A stretch of 64,000 nucleotides of DNA from Spongilla lacustris (taxonomy: Eukaryota > Porifera > Demospongiae > Spongillida > Spongillidae): assembly GCA_949361645.1 (NCBI GenBank), contig OX442433.1:2661720-2725719 (forward strand), in the 5' to 3' direction. The notes beneath the pieces were generated by a model. That model was not told the origin of the DNA. It saw only the letters and a program-made list of their open reading frames with translations, and did no database searches. Every line of letters begins with the position of its first letter. The first letter of the stretch is position 1. The position numbers were made by a program, and so were the translations under genes. This document shows positions 25,326-35,829 of the stretch, piece after piece.

Positions 25326-25527
25326 GATATAAATTCCTATTCTTTCCTACTACATCAGCAACAACACCAGGAAGGCGGGAAAGGTCAGAAGAGGCACGAT
25401 CAATGCGTGGAATCCTAACTGAAACATAGTCACCTGCAGCTAAGACACAACACTTTTGTTTTTATTGTATCGGTGAATCATCTTTTGGGCAGATTTTAGA
25501 TACCTTCTGTCACCTTTTACACGTACC
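25326..25527 (-). CDS. Transposon protein, post-integrase segment
   Basis: Two short exon-like blocks. VKGDRRYLKSAQKMIHRYNK (about 25447-25527) is followed, after a likely acceptor CTGCAG, by GDYVSVRIPRIDRAS, DLSRLPGVVADVVGKNRNLYR (25326-25433), with a GT after CG. The second block is the hallmark post-integrase module of KRBA2-like proteins, a beta-rich domain in the position of the GPY/F domain. It probably contacts DNA or host chromatin. Frames are interrupted between the blocks. Confidence 0.6.
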
Positions 25528-25597
25528 TGCATGAACAAATAGACATGTAAGATAATGGCATTGTATAAGTACATTTGCATCACAGCCAAGAATATAC

Positions 25598-25798
25598 CTT
25601 CTTATGCTTTCCCATTGTTGCCAACTGTGCTTCCCTCTTCTCTATTTCACTGCTAGCTATGATCATGTCTACTTCTTCATTTTCTGTTACTTTGCCATTG
25701 AATTTCTCAGCATTGACTTCCCTATGAGTTGGGAATTTTCCTACTGTAACATCAGTTCAGTCATTTCTTTCCACAACTGGCTTCGACTGCAGTGCTTC
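25598..25798 (-). pseudogene. Ginger-like exon part separated by Gypsy-1
   Basis: Continues the exon ending at 42596 once Gypsy-1 and one CTTC are removed: ...GEMKE|ALQSKPVVERND, a TGA, then TDVTVGKFPTHREVNAEKFN and a charged stretch ending GKHKK at a splice donor (AAG|GTATATT). Seamless joining of the frame across the retrotransposon confirms the insertion model. One in-frame stop indicates decay. Confidence 0.75.
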
Positions 25799-25924
25799 TG
25801 TAACGGCATCACGTGCTGAACTGCTCCAGAACATTCTTTTAGTATAGTATATAAGGCGTCATTTGTATAGTATGTATTGCACTTCTCATTGCTATTACCA
25901 TTTTGACGCTGGCTGGGTGCTACA
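25799..25924 (+). repeat. Gypsy-1 5' LTR
   Basis: 126 bp, TG...CA, with a TATA-like AGTATATAAGG about 60 bp in. It differs from the 3' LTR by a few bases (TATAGTATG versus TATGTATG; GCTGG versus GCTAG). Unusually short. Confidence 0.95.
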
Positions 25925-25925
25925 T

Positions 25926-25939
25926 TGGTGTCAGAAGTG
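25926..25939 (+). other. Primer binding site
   Basis: TGGTGTCAGAAGTG lies one base after the 5' LTR. It is complementary to the 3' end of animal tRNA-Leu type sequences (CACTTCTGACACCA). Confidence 0.75.
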
Positions 25940-25948
25940 ACTACACCC

Positions 25949-26803
25949 ATGGACGCGGCTATAACAGTTCGCATGAGCGTCCGTCCGCCTGCAAAGTTCA
26001 CGGAAAGAACGGATTGGGGTCTCTGGATTTCCCGTTTCGAGAGGTATGTCAAAGAAGCAAAAGTACCTGACCTGGAACGGGTGAAAGAGCTACTGCCGTT
26101 GCTGGAGGACGAACCATTTAGGTTAGTGGTTCAGAACGGATTGTTGGAGTCCACAGACTATGCTGCAGTACAAGACTGTTTAAGGTGCCGTTATGGTCAC
26201 GAGGGCACTGAATTGGAATGGCAGGTAAAATTGCAGGCTCGAGTGCAACAGCGGGACGAGTCCTTGGTAGAATATATTGGTGAGTTACGTATGCTGGCAA
26301 GCAGGGCTTTTTCAGGTTGGTCAGAGGAACAACGGGACGTTCTAATTCGTAACCAATTTATCCAAGGTGTCTTGTCCTCTTCTATTCAAGTGCAGCTAAT
26401 AAAGGAGATGCCTAAGACAGTCAAGGATGCAGTGGCTCTGGCACGCAGATTGGAGGCGGTGGAGGTGGCCCATAGGCGTCTACAAACGGAAAGGAGTGCG
26501 GAAAGACTTCCAGCAGTTGTTGCACCTGTCTCCTCAACTAACCTAGAGGATAAGCTGGACAAGCTGGCTTTACAGGTGAAGAAACTGGCAGACGAGGTAA
26601 CCACCTTAAAGGAACTACCGGAGCGCGCAGAGAGCAGGGCCTCGTGGGTGGCAAATGGCCCGAGGACGTCTAAACCTCGTGAAGTGGTCTGCTGGCAATG
26701 CGGGGAACAGGGCCATGTGAAAAAGGTCTGCCCTCTGTTCGGTAAGCGTCCTTTAAATGGGAACGGGTCGGCGGGAAAGGTCTACCGTCGGCCCCGCATG
26801 TAA
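25949..26803 (+). CDS. gag: Gypsy-1 Gag
   Basis: ATG at 25949 (MDAAITVRMSVRPPAKF) is the first methionine after the PBS; the frame ends at TAA 26801. The 284-residue protein has a capsid-like region (DWGLWISRFERYVKEAKV; LVEYIGELRMLASRAFSGW), a coiled-coil-prone segment (LEDKLDKLALQVKKLADEV) and one CCHC zinc knuckle near the C-terminus (CWQCGEQGHVKKVC). Gag packages the element RNA into virus-like particles. Pol follows in the -1 frame, overlapping the end of gag, so expression by -1 frameshift is likely. Confidence 0.9.
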   Translation: MDAAITVRMSVRPPAKFTERTDWGLWISRFERYVKEAKVPDLERVKELLPLLEDEPFRLVVQNGLLESTDYAAVQDCLRCRYGHEGTELEWQVKLQARVQQRDESLVEYIGELRMLASRAFSGWSEEQRDVLIRNQFIQGVLSSSIQVQLIKEMPKTVKDAVALARRLEAVEVAHRRLQTERSAERLPAVVAPVSSTNLEDKLDKLALQVKKLADEVTTLKELPERAESRASWVANGPRTSKPREVVCWQCGEQGHVKKVCPLFGKRPLNGNGSAGKVYRRPRM

Positions 26804-29800
26804 AGACCAAAGAGCAGCCAGGTGCTGTGGTGGTGGGTAGCATTGAAACGAGCTCTGCTACTTGGACACGGGGACTAGTCGAGGGTCGCACAACGGACAT
26901 GTTGCTGGACACAGGTTCTGCGGTGACGATACTCCGCGCGGAAGTCTGGAATGAGTTAAAATGTGTTACGGGTATATGCGAGTTAAAGAATGTTTCCCAA
27001 AGTGTTGTAACGGCTGATGGTAGCAGTATGGAATTGTTGGGGTAGGTTACCCTTTCAGTGGCAATAGGTGGGTTGGTGAGATTGCACCCAATTTTGGTGG
27101 CAAGGAACCTTACACAAGAGTGTATACTGGGTGCTGATTTCCTTGTTGCTCATGGCTGTGCAATTGACTACAGTACCAAGACGTTACATGCTGGTGACAA
27201 GTTAGTTCCGATACATTGTAAAGCCTTACAAGTGTCGTCATGTATTCCTGTAGTTTGCAATGCTGTGTTAATGGAAAACATGTGCATACAGGAACAATGT
27301 GAGATGCAGGTTCCAGTCAGTCTGGGTCTCAGCTGTGCACTCGAATTTTGTGGTCTGCTGGAACCAGAATCCCTGTTCATGGAACGGCATGGGCTTGCTG
27401 TGGCCCACTCTTTGTCATGCAATAAGAATGGTGTCACAATGATACAGATCATGAACCCAAATCCAACCCCCATTACAGTCCACAAGGGAGAGAAGGTGGG
27501 AAAGTTTCATCTCGTTGATGAACACCAGTGTGTTTGTGTAGTAACTGCTTCAGAATCCACCCCAGAAGTAGGCAGGTCACAGGAAAGTCTAGACAGCATT
27601 ATTACCAGCCTAGTCTGTGATGCGGAGGATCTCTCATCTGAGGAACAGGAGGAGCTGAAGAAACTGTTGTACCGATTCTCTGACGTCATATCCCTGTCGG
27701 ATGCGGATATTGGGAGAACGGAAATGATTCAACATCATATCAACACACAAAGCGCAAAACCCATCAAGCAAGCTCCTCGTCGGCTACCCTTCCATCATCA
27801 TAAGGAGGTAAAGAAATTAGTGGAGAGCATGCTTGATAACAAGGTGATTGAGCCGTCGAATGGGCCATGGGCGTCGCCAATAGTGTTGGTAAAGAAAAAG
27901 GACGGTTCAACCAGATTTTGCGTTGATTTTCGCCAGTTAAATTCCGTCACCAGAAAAGACGCTCATCCTATTCCAAGGATTGATGAAACACTGGATGCAT
28001 TGCACGGGGCTAGCTGGTTTTCAACCCTTGGCGAGGTGCCAGCGGTTAGCTGGCAAGTGGGAGTGGCACCAGAGGATCGAGAGAAAACATCATTCACTAC
28101 CCCATATGGTTTGTATCAGTTTTGTGTGATGCCGTTTGGCCTGTGTAATGCCCCCAGTACTTTCCAGAGGCTGATGGAGTTAGTTCTTGCAGGCCTTCAT
28201 TGGTCTTCTTGCCTCGTATATCTGGACGACATCATAATTTACAGTCGCACAGTCAAAGAGCACCTCACAAGGCTGGCAGAGGTACTCGAGAGGTTACAAG
28301 GAGCTGGGATGAAGCTGAAGCCAAAGAAATGCCGATTGCTCCGACGGAAGGTCAATTACCTCGGCTACGTAGTCTCCAGTGACGGAGTGCAAACGGACCC
28401 CCTAAAAGTTGACTGCATCCTCAGCTGGCCCACCCCGGCTACTCAGAAGGAGCTGAGGCAGTTTCTTGGTCTTGCCTCTTATTTTCGGCGATTTGTGAAA
28501 GGTTTTGCTGGCATCGCCGCCCCTCTCAATCACCTGCTGGAGAAGGGTAAGTCATGGGAATGGACGAAGGAGTGTGAACTTGCGTTTAGTTTGTTGAAGA
28601 AAACGTTGACAACTTCTCGTATTTTGGCGTACCCGGATTTTGAATGTGAATTCACAGTTGATTGATGCTAGTGGGGATGGGCTGGGTGCGGTGTTGTCAC
28701 AATGCATTGGGAATGCTGAAAATGTGATTTCATTTGCAAGCAGGTCTTTAACGAAAGCTGAACGGAAATATTGCGCGACCTGGAAAGAAATGCTAGCGTT
28801 GGTGTGGGCGGTTGGTCAATTCCGTCCGTATCTTTTGGGAAAACCATTTACAGTACGGTCTGATCACAGTGCCCTTCAATGGCTCTACTCGTTCAAGGAA
28901 CCTGAAGGACAGGTAGCCAGGTGGCTGGAGTCGCTAGCGGAATACGAATTTAAAGTTCAACATCGCCCTGGGAAGAAGCATACCAATGCTGATGCATTGT
29001 CTCGCATGCCCTACCTGGATGTGAATGCCAGCAGCACACCTTTGGACGGCACTGGCAGCTGGCTGTCACAGTTGACAAAACCAGAAATTCGTGAGTTGCA
29101 GTCCAGTGACGAGGGTATACAGCAGAGGACGGAGTGGGTGGGGCATCCAGATACCCAGCCACAGCATTATCCATCGAATGCTAGCCACGTGGTGGTTAAG
29201 AGCCTCTGGGCCCAAAAGAAGTACCTTGAAGTTAGAGATGGAGTGTTGTATAGGCGTTGGGAAGATGCAGGTGGCGGGGGTGTTAATAAATGTTTGCAGT
29301 TAGTTATCCCACCTAGTATGGTACCAACTGTGCTTGCTGAGCTGCATGACTCACCTACAGCAGGCCACTTAGGAGTGGGCAAGGTACTAGAGAAGGTCAG
29401 GCGCAGATTTTACTGGGTAGGGCAACGTCGTGATGTGCAGGGTTGGTGTGATTCATGTAATTTGTGTGGGTCTACAAAATCGCCACCCAAACACCGCCAT
29501 GCCCCATTGCAAACACAAGTCTCCACAAGCCCTATGCAACGTGTCGCGATGGACATATTGGGCCCTTTACCGGTGACACCGCGTTTAAACAAGTACGTAT
29601 TAGTACTAGGGGATTATTTTACGAAATGGACGGAAGCATTCGCTATCCCGGATATGGAGACAGCTACGGTAGCTCGTGTGTTTGTTGATGAATTTGTTTC
29701 CAGGTTTGGCGCACCGACACACCTCCATACCGAACAGGGTAGAAGTTTCGAATCATCCCTAATACGAGAGCTGTGTCAACTGTTGGGAATTGTCAAGACC

Positions 29801-30330
29801 AGGACCACGCCCTACCACCCGCAATCGGATGGCATGATTGAGCGTTTCAACCGGACTCTACTGTCCATGTTGAGGATGGCAGCTGTTGAAGACGAAAGCA
29901 ACTGGGACCTGAAGCTACCGTGCCTGATGTTTGCATACCGGACCAGTGTCCATGACGCTACTAAACACACTCCATTTTACCTTATGTTTGGCAGAGAGGT
30001 ACAACTACCTATTGATGTTATGTTTGGTCTTCCCACAGGTTCAGGTCAGTGTACTAATGTTCCAGCGTATGTCAAGGAGTTAAGGATGTGGTTAAGTGAG
30101 GCATACGAACGTGTACGACTGCATCTATCTGCCGAGCAGAAAAGACACAAACAGCTGTATGATACAAAAGTGGCAGGTAACCCTTTTGTAAAAGGGGACA
30201 AGGTCTGGTTACACAATGCAGCAGTACCACGGGGACATTCAAAGAAGTTGCATAGGTTCTGGAAAGGGCCTTAAACTGTGGTGGATGTGCTAAATAATAA
30301 TGTGTACAAGATCAAACAAGATGTCAGTCC
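26800..30330 (+). pseudogene. pol: Gypsy-1 Pol (PR-RT-RH-IN), disabled
   Basis: The protease motif DMLLDTGSAVTIL begins near 26897. A TAG at 27043-27045 interrupts the frame. RT shows VKKKDGSTRFCVDFRQLN and the catalytic YLDDIIIYS. The first RT motif, normally LDLASGYWQ, reads LGEVPAVSWQ, so a catalytic Asp is lost to local compensating shifts. A small deletion near 28660 shifts frame at the RNase H start (DASGDGLGAVLSQ). Integrase keeps an H2C2 finger (HDSPTAGHLG...CDSCNLC), MDILGPLP and GMIERFNRTL, but the middle acidic residue is Glu (HTEQGRSFE) where Asp is usual. TAA at 30272 stands where GPY is expected. Similarity fades near 30330, where the satellite island begins. Confidence 0.9.
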
Positions 30331-30964
30331 CCACAAACCATGGCCAGCAATTGAGGACATGAATAATAAGTTACTATAGGATGATGATATTAAAATTCTG
30401 ACTTCACCAATATATTTTTCTGATTTTTCTATGATTTATCATACTTTCAAAATGGCTAATTATTAATTAAAATTAATTAACTTTATTTACAACAACACGT
30501 TATTTTATGAACGCCGCATAGTAGGTAGCTTATAAAAAGACTAGTCCTGTATTTTTGGGTGCTAAAACTCTCGTTTTGTAGCTCAAAAACCTAAATACAA
30601 CATACGCATGCGCAAAATTAATTGACTGCGTTACTCGTTCCCAGACTCTTATAGCTCACGCGACGCAGGTTCAAAATTATGATCCCTCCCTCGAGCTAGA
30701 TCGCTACTAAACATTTAGAACCTTCCGTAAGTTGTGAAGTGAATGTGTGTTGCTTGGCTTGCAAGGATGCAATTTGTCGTGTTGGTGTGGCTTACATTGC
30801 GCAATTGCGGAGTATAAAAATGGTCTTGTAGGTGTTCTAGTTAGGCATAGCCCGACCTTCGCGTTTAGCGGAAACGTTCCAGGTACCACGTTCCGCCAAA
30901 ATGCGAAGGTCGCGCAAGCCCAACTATCTTTTGCAAGAAGGTTTTAAGCAACTTAACCATAAAA

Positions 30965-33900
30965 AGGGCCCTGTGCGTGTGTGCTCTTTGTATTAAGAGT
31001 GTGAAGGGTTAATCAACTTAACGGCAAAAATAGCCCTGTGGGTGTGGTCTTTGTAAGAGTTCGAAGGGTTAATCAACCTAGCGGCAAAAAGAGTCCTGTG
31101 GGTGTGGTCTTTGTAAGAGTGTCAGGGGTTAAGGCACATAGCCGAAAGAAGCAGCCTTGTGGGTGTCTTAAGAGTGTCAGGGGTTAAAGTACATAGCCGA
31201 GAGAAGCAGCCCAGTGGTTGTGTTAAGAGTGTCAGGGGTTAAATGACATAGCCGAAAGAAACAGCCTGTGTGTGTGTTAATAGTGTCGGGGGTTAAACGA
31301 CATAGCCGAGAGAAACAGCCCAGTGAGTGTGTTAAGAGTGTCAAGGGTTAAAGTACATAGCCTCCTTCCCTCTTTCCCTCCCCCTCCTTCCCTCCCCCTC
31401 CCTACCCCTCCTTCCCTCCTACCTCTCTCCCTCCCTCCTACCTCCCTCCCCCTCCTTTCCTCCTCCCTCTCTCCCTCCCTCCCTCCCCCTTCCCCTCACA
31501 CTCCATCTGTGTGTGCGTGTGTGCTCTTTGTATTAAGAGTGTGAAGGGTTAATCAACTTAACGGCAAAAATAGCCCTGTGGGTGTGGTCTTTGTAAGAGT
31601 TCGAAGGGTTAATCAACCTAGCGGCAAAAAGAGTCCTGTGGGTGTGGTCTTTGTAAGAGTGTCAGGGGTTAAGGCACATAGCCGAAAGAAGCAGCCTTGT
31701 GGGTGTCTTAAGAGTGTCAGGGGTTAAAGTACATAGCCGAGAGAAGCAGCCCAGTGGTTGTGTTAAGAGTGTCAGGGGTTAAATGACATAGCCGAGAGAA
31801 ACAGCCTGTGTGTGTGTTAATAGTGTCGGGGGTTAAACGACATAGCCGAGAGAAACAGCCCAGTGAGTGTGTTAAGAGTGTCAAGGGTTAAAGTACATAG
31901 CCTCCTTCCCTCTTTCCCTCCCCCTCCTTCCCTCCCCCTCCCTACCCCTCCTTCCCTCCTACCTCTCTCCCTCCCTCCTACCTCCCTCCCCCTCCTTTCC
32001 TCCTACCTCCCTCCCCCTCCTTTCCTCCTCCCTCTCTCCCTCCCTCCCTCCCCCTTCCCCTCACACTCCATCTGTGTGTGCGTGTGTGCTCTTTGTATTA
32101 AGAGTGTGAAGGGTTAATCAACTTAACGGCAAAAATAGCCCTGTGGGTGTGGTCTTTGTAAGAGTTCGAAGGGTTAATCAACCTAGCGGCAAAAAGAGTC
32201 CTGTGGGTGTGGTCTTTGTAAGAGTGTCAGGGGTTAAGGCACATAGCCGAAAGAAGCAGCCTTGTGGGTGTCTTAAGAGTGTCAGGGGTTAAAGTACATA
32301 GCCGAGAGAAGCAGCCCAGTGGTTGTGTTAAGAGTGTCAGGGGTTAAATGACATAGCCGAGAGAAACAGCCTGTGTGTGTGTTAGTAGTGTCGGGGGTTA
32401 AATGACATAGCCGAGAGAAACAGCCCAGAGAGTGTCAAGGGTTAAAGTACATAGCCTCCTTCCCTCTTTCCCTCCCCCTCCTTCCCTCCCCCTCCCTACC
32501 CCTCCTTCCCTCCTACCTCTCTCCCTCCCTCCTACCTCCCTCCCCCTCCTTTCCTCCTCCCTTTCTCCCTCCCTCCCTCCCCCTCCCCCTCACACTCCAT
32601 CTGTGTGTGTGTGTGCTCTTTGTATTAAGAGTGTGAAGGGTTAATCAACTTAACGGCAAAAATAGCCCTGTGGGTGTGGTCTTTGTAAGAGTTCGAAGGG
32701 TTAATCAACCTAGCAGCAAAAAGAGTCCTGTGGGTGTGGTCTTTGTAAGAGTGTCAGGGGTTAAGGCACATAGCCGAAAGAAGCAGCCTTGTGGGTGTCT
32801 TAAGAGTGTCAGGGGTTAAAGTACATAGCCGAGAGAAGCAGCCCAGTGGTTGTGTTAAGAGTGTCAGGGGTTAAATGACATAGTCGAGAGAAACAGCCTG
32901 TGTGTGTGTTAGTAGTGTCGGGGGTTAAACGACATAGCCGAGAGAAACAGCCCAGAGAGTGTCAAGGGTTAAAGTACATAGCCTCCTTCCCTCTTTCCCT
33001 CCCCCTCCTTCCCTCCCCCTCCCTACCCCTCCTTCCCTCCTACCTCTCTCCCTCCCTCCTACCTCCCTCCCCCTCCTTTCCTCCTCCCTCTCTCCCTCCC
33101 TCCCTCCCCCTTCCCCTCACACTCCATCTGTGTGTGTGTGTGTGCTTTTTGTATTAAGAGTGTGAAGGGTTAATGAACTTAACGGCAAAAATAGCCCTGT
33201 GGGTGTGGTCTTTGTAAGAGTTCGAAGGGTTAATCAACCTAGCGGCAAAAAGAGTCCTGTGGGTGTGGTCTTTGTAAGAGTGTCCTTGTGGGTGTGTTAA
33301 GAGTGTCAGGGGTTAAAGTACATAGCCGAGAGAAGCAGCCCAGTGGTTGTGTTAAGAGTGTCAGGGGTTAAATGACATAGCCGAGAGAAACAGCCTGTGT
33401 GTGTGTTAATAGTGTCGGGGGTTAAACGACATAGCTGAGAGAAACAGCCTGTGTGTGTGTTAATAGTGTTGGGGGTTAAACGACATAGCCGAGAGAAACA
33501 GCCCAGTGAGTGTGTTAAGAGTGTCAAGGGTTAAAGTACATAGCCTCCTCCCACTCTCCCTCCCTCATCCCGCTCTCCCTCCCCCTCCTTCCCTCATCCC
33601 TCTTTCTCTCCCCCTCCTTCCCTCCCCCTCCCCCTCCTTCCCTCTTTCCCTCCCCCTCCTTCCCTCCCCCTCCCCCTCCTTCCCTCCCCCTCCTTCCCTC
33701 TTTCCCTCCCCCTCCTTCCCTCCTTCCCTCCCCCTCCTTCCCTCCCCCTCCTTCCCTCCCCCTCCTTCCCTCCCCCTCCCTACCCCTCCTTCCCTCCTAC
33801 CTCTCTCCCTCCTTCCCTCCTCCCTCTCTCCCTCCCTCCCTCCCTCCCACCCTCCCCCTCCTTTCCTCCTCCCTCCCTCCCTCCTCCCTCCTCCTCTTCC

Positions 33901-34070
33901 TCCCTCTCCCTCACACTCCATCTGTGTGTGTGTGTGCTCTTTGTATTAAGAGTGTGAAGGGTTAATCAACTTAACGGCAAAAATAGCCCTGTGGGTGTGG
34001 TCTTTGTAAGAGTTCGAAGGGTTAATCAACCTAGCGGCAAAAAGAGTCCTGTGGGTGTGGTCTTTGTAAC
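30965..34070. repeat. Higher-order repeat, about 540-bp unit
   Basis: Five to six copies begin at about 30973, 31511, 32078, 32608, 33140 and 33930 (partial). Each unit contains six to seven 50-60-bp subrepeats built on AAGAGTGTCAGGGGTTAAA and ACATAGCCGAGAGAAACAGC, then a 120-380-bp C/T-only tract, then CACACTCCATCTGTGTGTG. Subrepeats reappear at 35645-35830. Confidence 0.95.
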
Positions 34071-34230
34071 TAAACATTTCTATCATCTAACTCAAACAAT
34101 AGACAGTGAAGTGTTTCCCCTACTCTGGGACATGATTGGGACAGTATGTAATGTTTAGGTAGCATAGCAGTATGCATGGGTCATATGTTTGGGGAGGGGA
34201 GGGGGGGGGGGTAAGTGACTTTTGTAAATT
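34069..34230 (+). repeat. Stray copy of the 150-bp poly-G repeat
   Basis: Contains CAAACAATAGACAGTGAAGTG, GGACATGATTGGGACAGTA and a G-run; it matches the array at 38310-39370. Confidence 0.9.
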
Positions 34231-34324
34231 GGGTGCCTGAAACGTTACAGTTAATATGGGACTAAATATAAACGTTCAGTTGTTTTGCTATACAAAATAA
34301 TCTCTATAGTGGTATCATATATAT

Positions 34325-35635
34325 CCCTCATCCCTCTTTCCCTCCCCCTCCTTCCCTCCCCAACCTTCCCTCCCCCTCCTTCCTTCCCCCTCCTTCCCTC
34401 CCCCTCCTTCCCTCCCCCTCCTTCCCTCTTTCCCTCCCCCTCTTTCCCTCCCCCTCCTTCCCTCTTTCCCTCCCCCTCCTTCCTACCCCCTCCTTCCCTC
34501 CCCCTCCTTCCCTCCCCCTCCTTCCCTCCCCCTCCTTCCCTCTTTCTCTCCCCCTCCTTCCCTCCCCCTCCCTACCCCTCCTTCCCTCCTACCTCTCTCC
34601 CTCCTTCCCTCCTACCTCTCTCCCTCCTCCCTCTCCCTCCTTCCCTCATCCCTCTTTCCCTCCCCCTCCTTCCCTCCCCCTCCTTCCCTCCCCCTCCTTC
34701 CCTCCCCCTCCTTCCCTCCTCCTCCCCTCCCTCCTCCCTCTCTCCCTCCCTCCCTCCTACCTCCCCCTCCTTCCCTCCTCCCTCCCTCTCCCTCACACTC
34801 CATCTGTGTGTGTGTGTTTGTGATGCTACCATTAAATATACATATTGTGGATATGCTTAGATATGTGTTAATATTGTTTGGATCTTCTTTCACCCCCCCT
34901 CTCTCCCTCCCTCCTCCCTCCGTCCCCCTCCTTCCCTCCTCCCTCTCTCCCTCCCTCCTCCCTCCCTCCCCCTCCTTCCCTCATCCCTCTTTCCCTCCCC
35001 CTCCTTCCCTCCCCCTCCTTCCCTCATCCCTCTTTCCCTCCCCCTCCTTCCCTCCCCCTCCTTCCCTCCCCCTCCTTCCCTCCCCCTCCTTCCCTCCCCC
35101 TCCTTCCCTCCCCCTTTCTCCCTCCCTCCTCCCTCTCTCCCTCCCTCCCTCCTACCTCCCTCCCCCTCCTTCCCTCCTCCCTCTCTCCCTCCCTCCCTCC
35201 TCCCTCCCTCCCTCCCCCTCTTTCCCTCCTCCCTCTCTCCCTCACACTCCATCTGTCTGTGTGTGTGTGTTTGTGATGCTACCATAAATATACATATTGT
35301 GGATATGCTTAGATGTGTGTTAATATTGTTTGGATCTTCCTTCACCCCCCCCCCCCTCCCTCCCTCCCTCTCCTTCCCTCATCCCTCCTTCCCTCCCCCT
35401 CTCTCCCTCCCTCCTCCCTCTCTCCCTCCCTCCCTCCCTCCCTCCCTCCTTCCCTCCTCCCTCTCTCCCTCCCTCCTCCCTCCCTCCCTCCCCCTCCTTC
35501 CCTCATCCCTCCTTCCCTCCCCCTCTCTCCTTCCCTCCCCCTCTCTCCTTCCCTCCCCCTCTCTCCCTCCCTCCTCCCTCTCTCCCTCCCTCCCCCTCCT
35601 TCCCTCCCCCTCTCTCCCTCCCTCCCTCCTACCTG
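34325..35635. repeat. Long polypyrimidine tracts (CCCTCC)n
   Basis: Three C/T-only stretches (34325-34795, 34893-35250, 35343-35632), with another at about 33545-33908. They alternate with an 80-bp linker (GATGCTACCAT...TTGTTTGGATCTTC) present twice. The minus strand is pure purine. All long Pro/Ser or Arg/Glu/Gly ORFs here are artefacts. H-DNA-forming potential is inferred. Confidence 0.95.
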
Positions 35636-35829
35636 GAGGAGAGCAGGTTAAGAGTGTCAGGGGTTAACCGAAAGGAACAGCCTGTGTGTGTATTAAAAGT
35701 GTCAGGGGTTAAAGTACATAGCCGAGAGAAACAGCCCTGTGGGTGTGTTAAAAGTGTCAGGGGTTAAACGACATAGCCGAGAGAAACAGCCCAGTGGGTG
35801 TGTTAAGGGTGAGTGTCAGGGGTTAATAA

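Noticed and set aside
25741..26052. Minus-strand ORF of 103 codons
   Set aside because: Crosses the Gypsy-1 LTR border and is antisense to gag; artefact.
33506..35667. Long Pro/Ser/Leu ORFs on plus and Gly/Arg/Glu ORFs on minus
   Set aside because: They arise from C/T-only tracts, which lack stop codons by composition.
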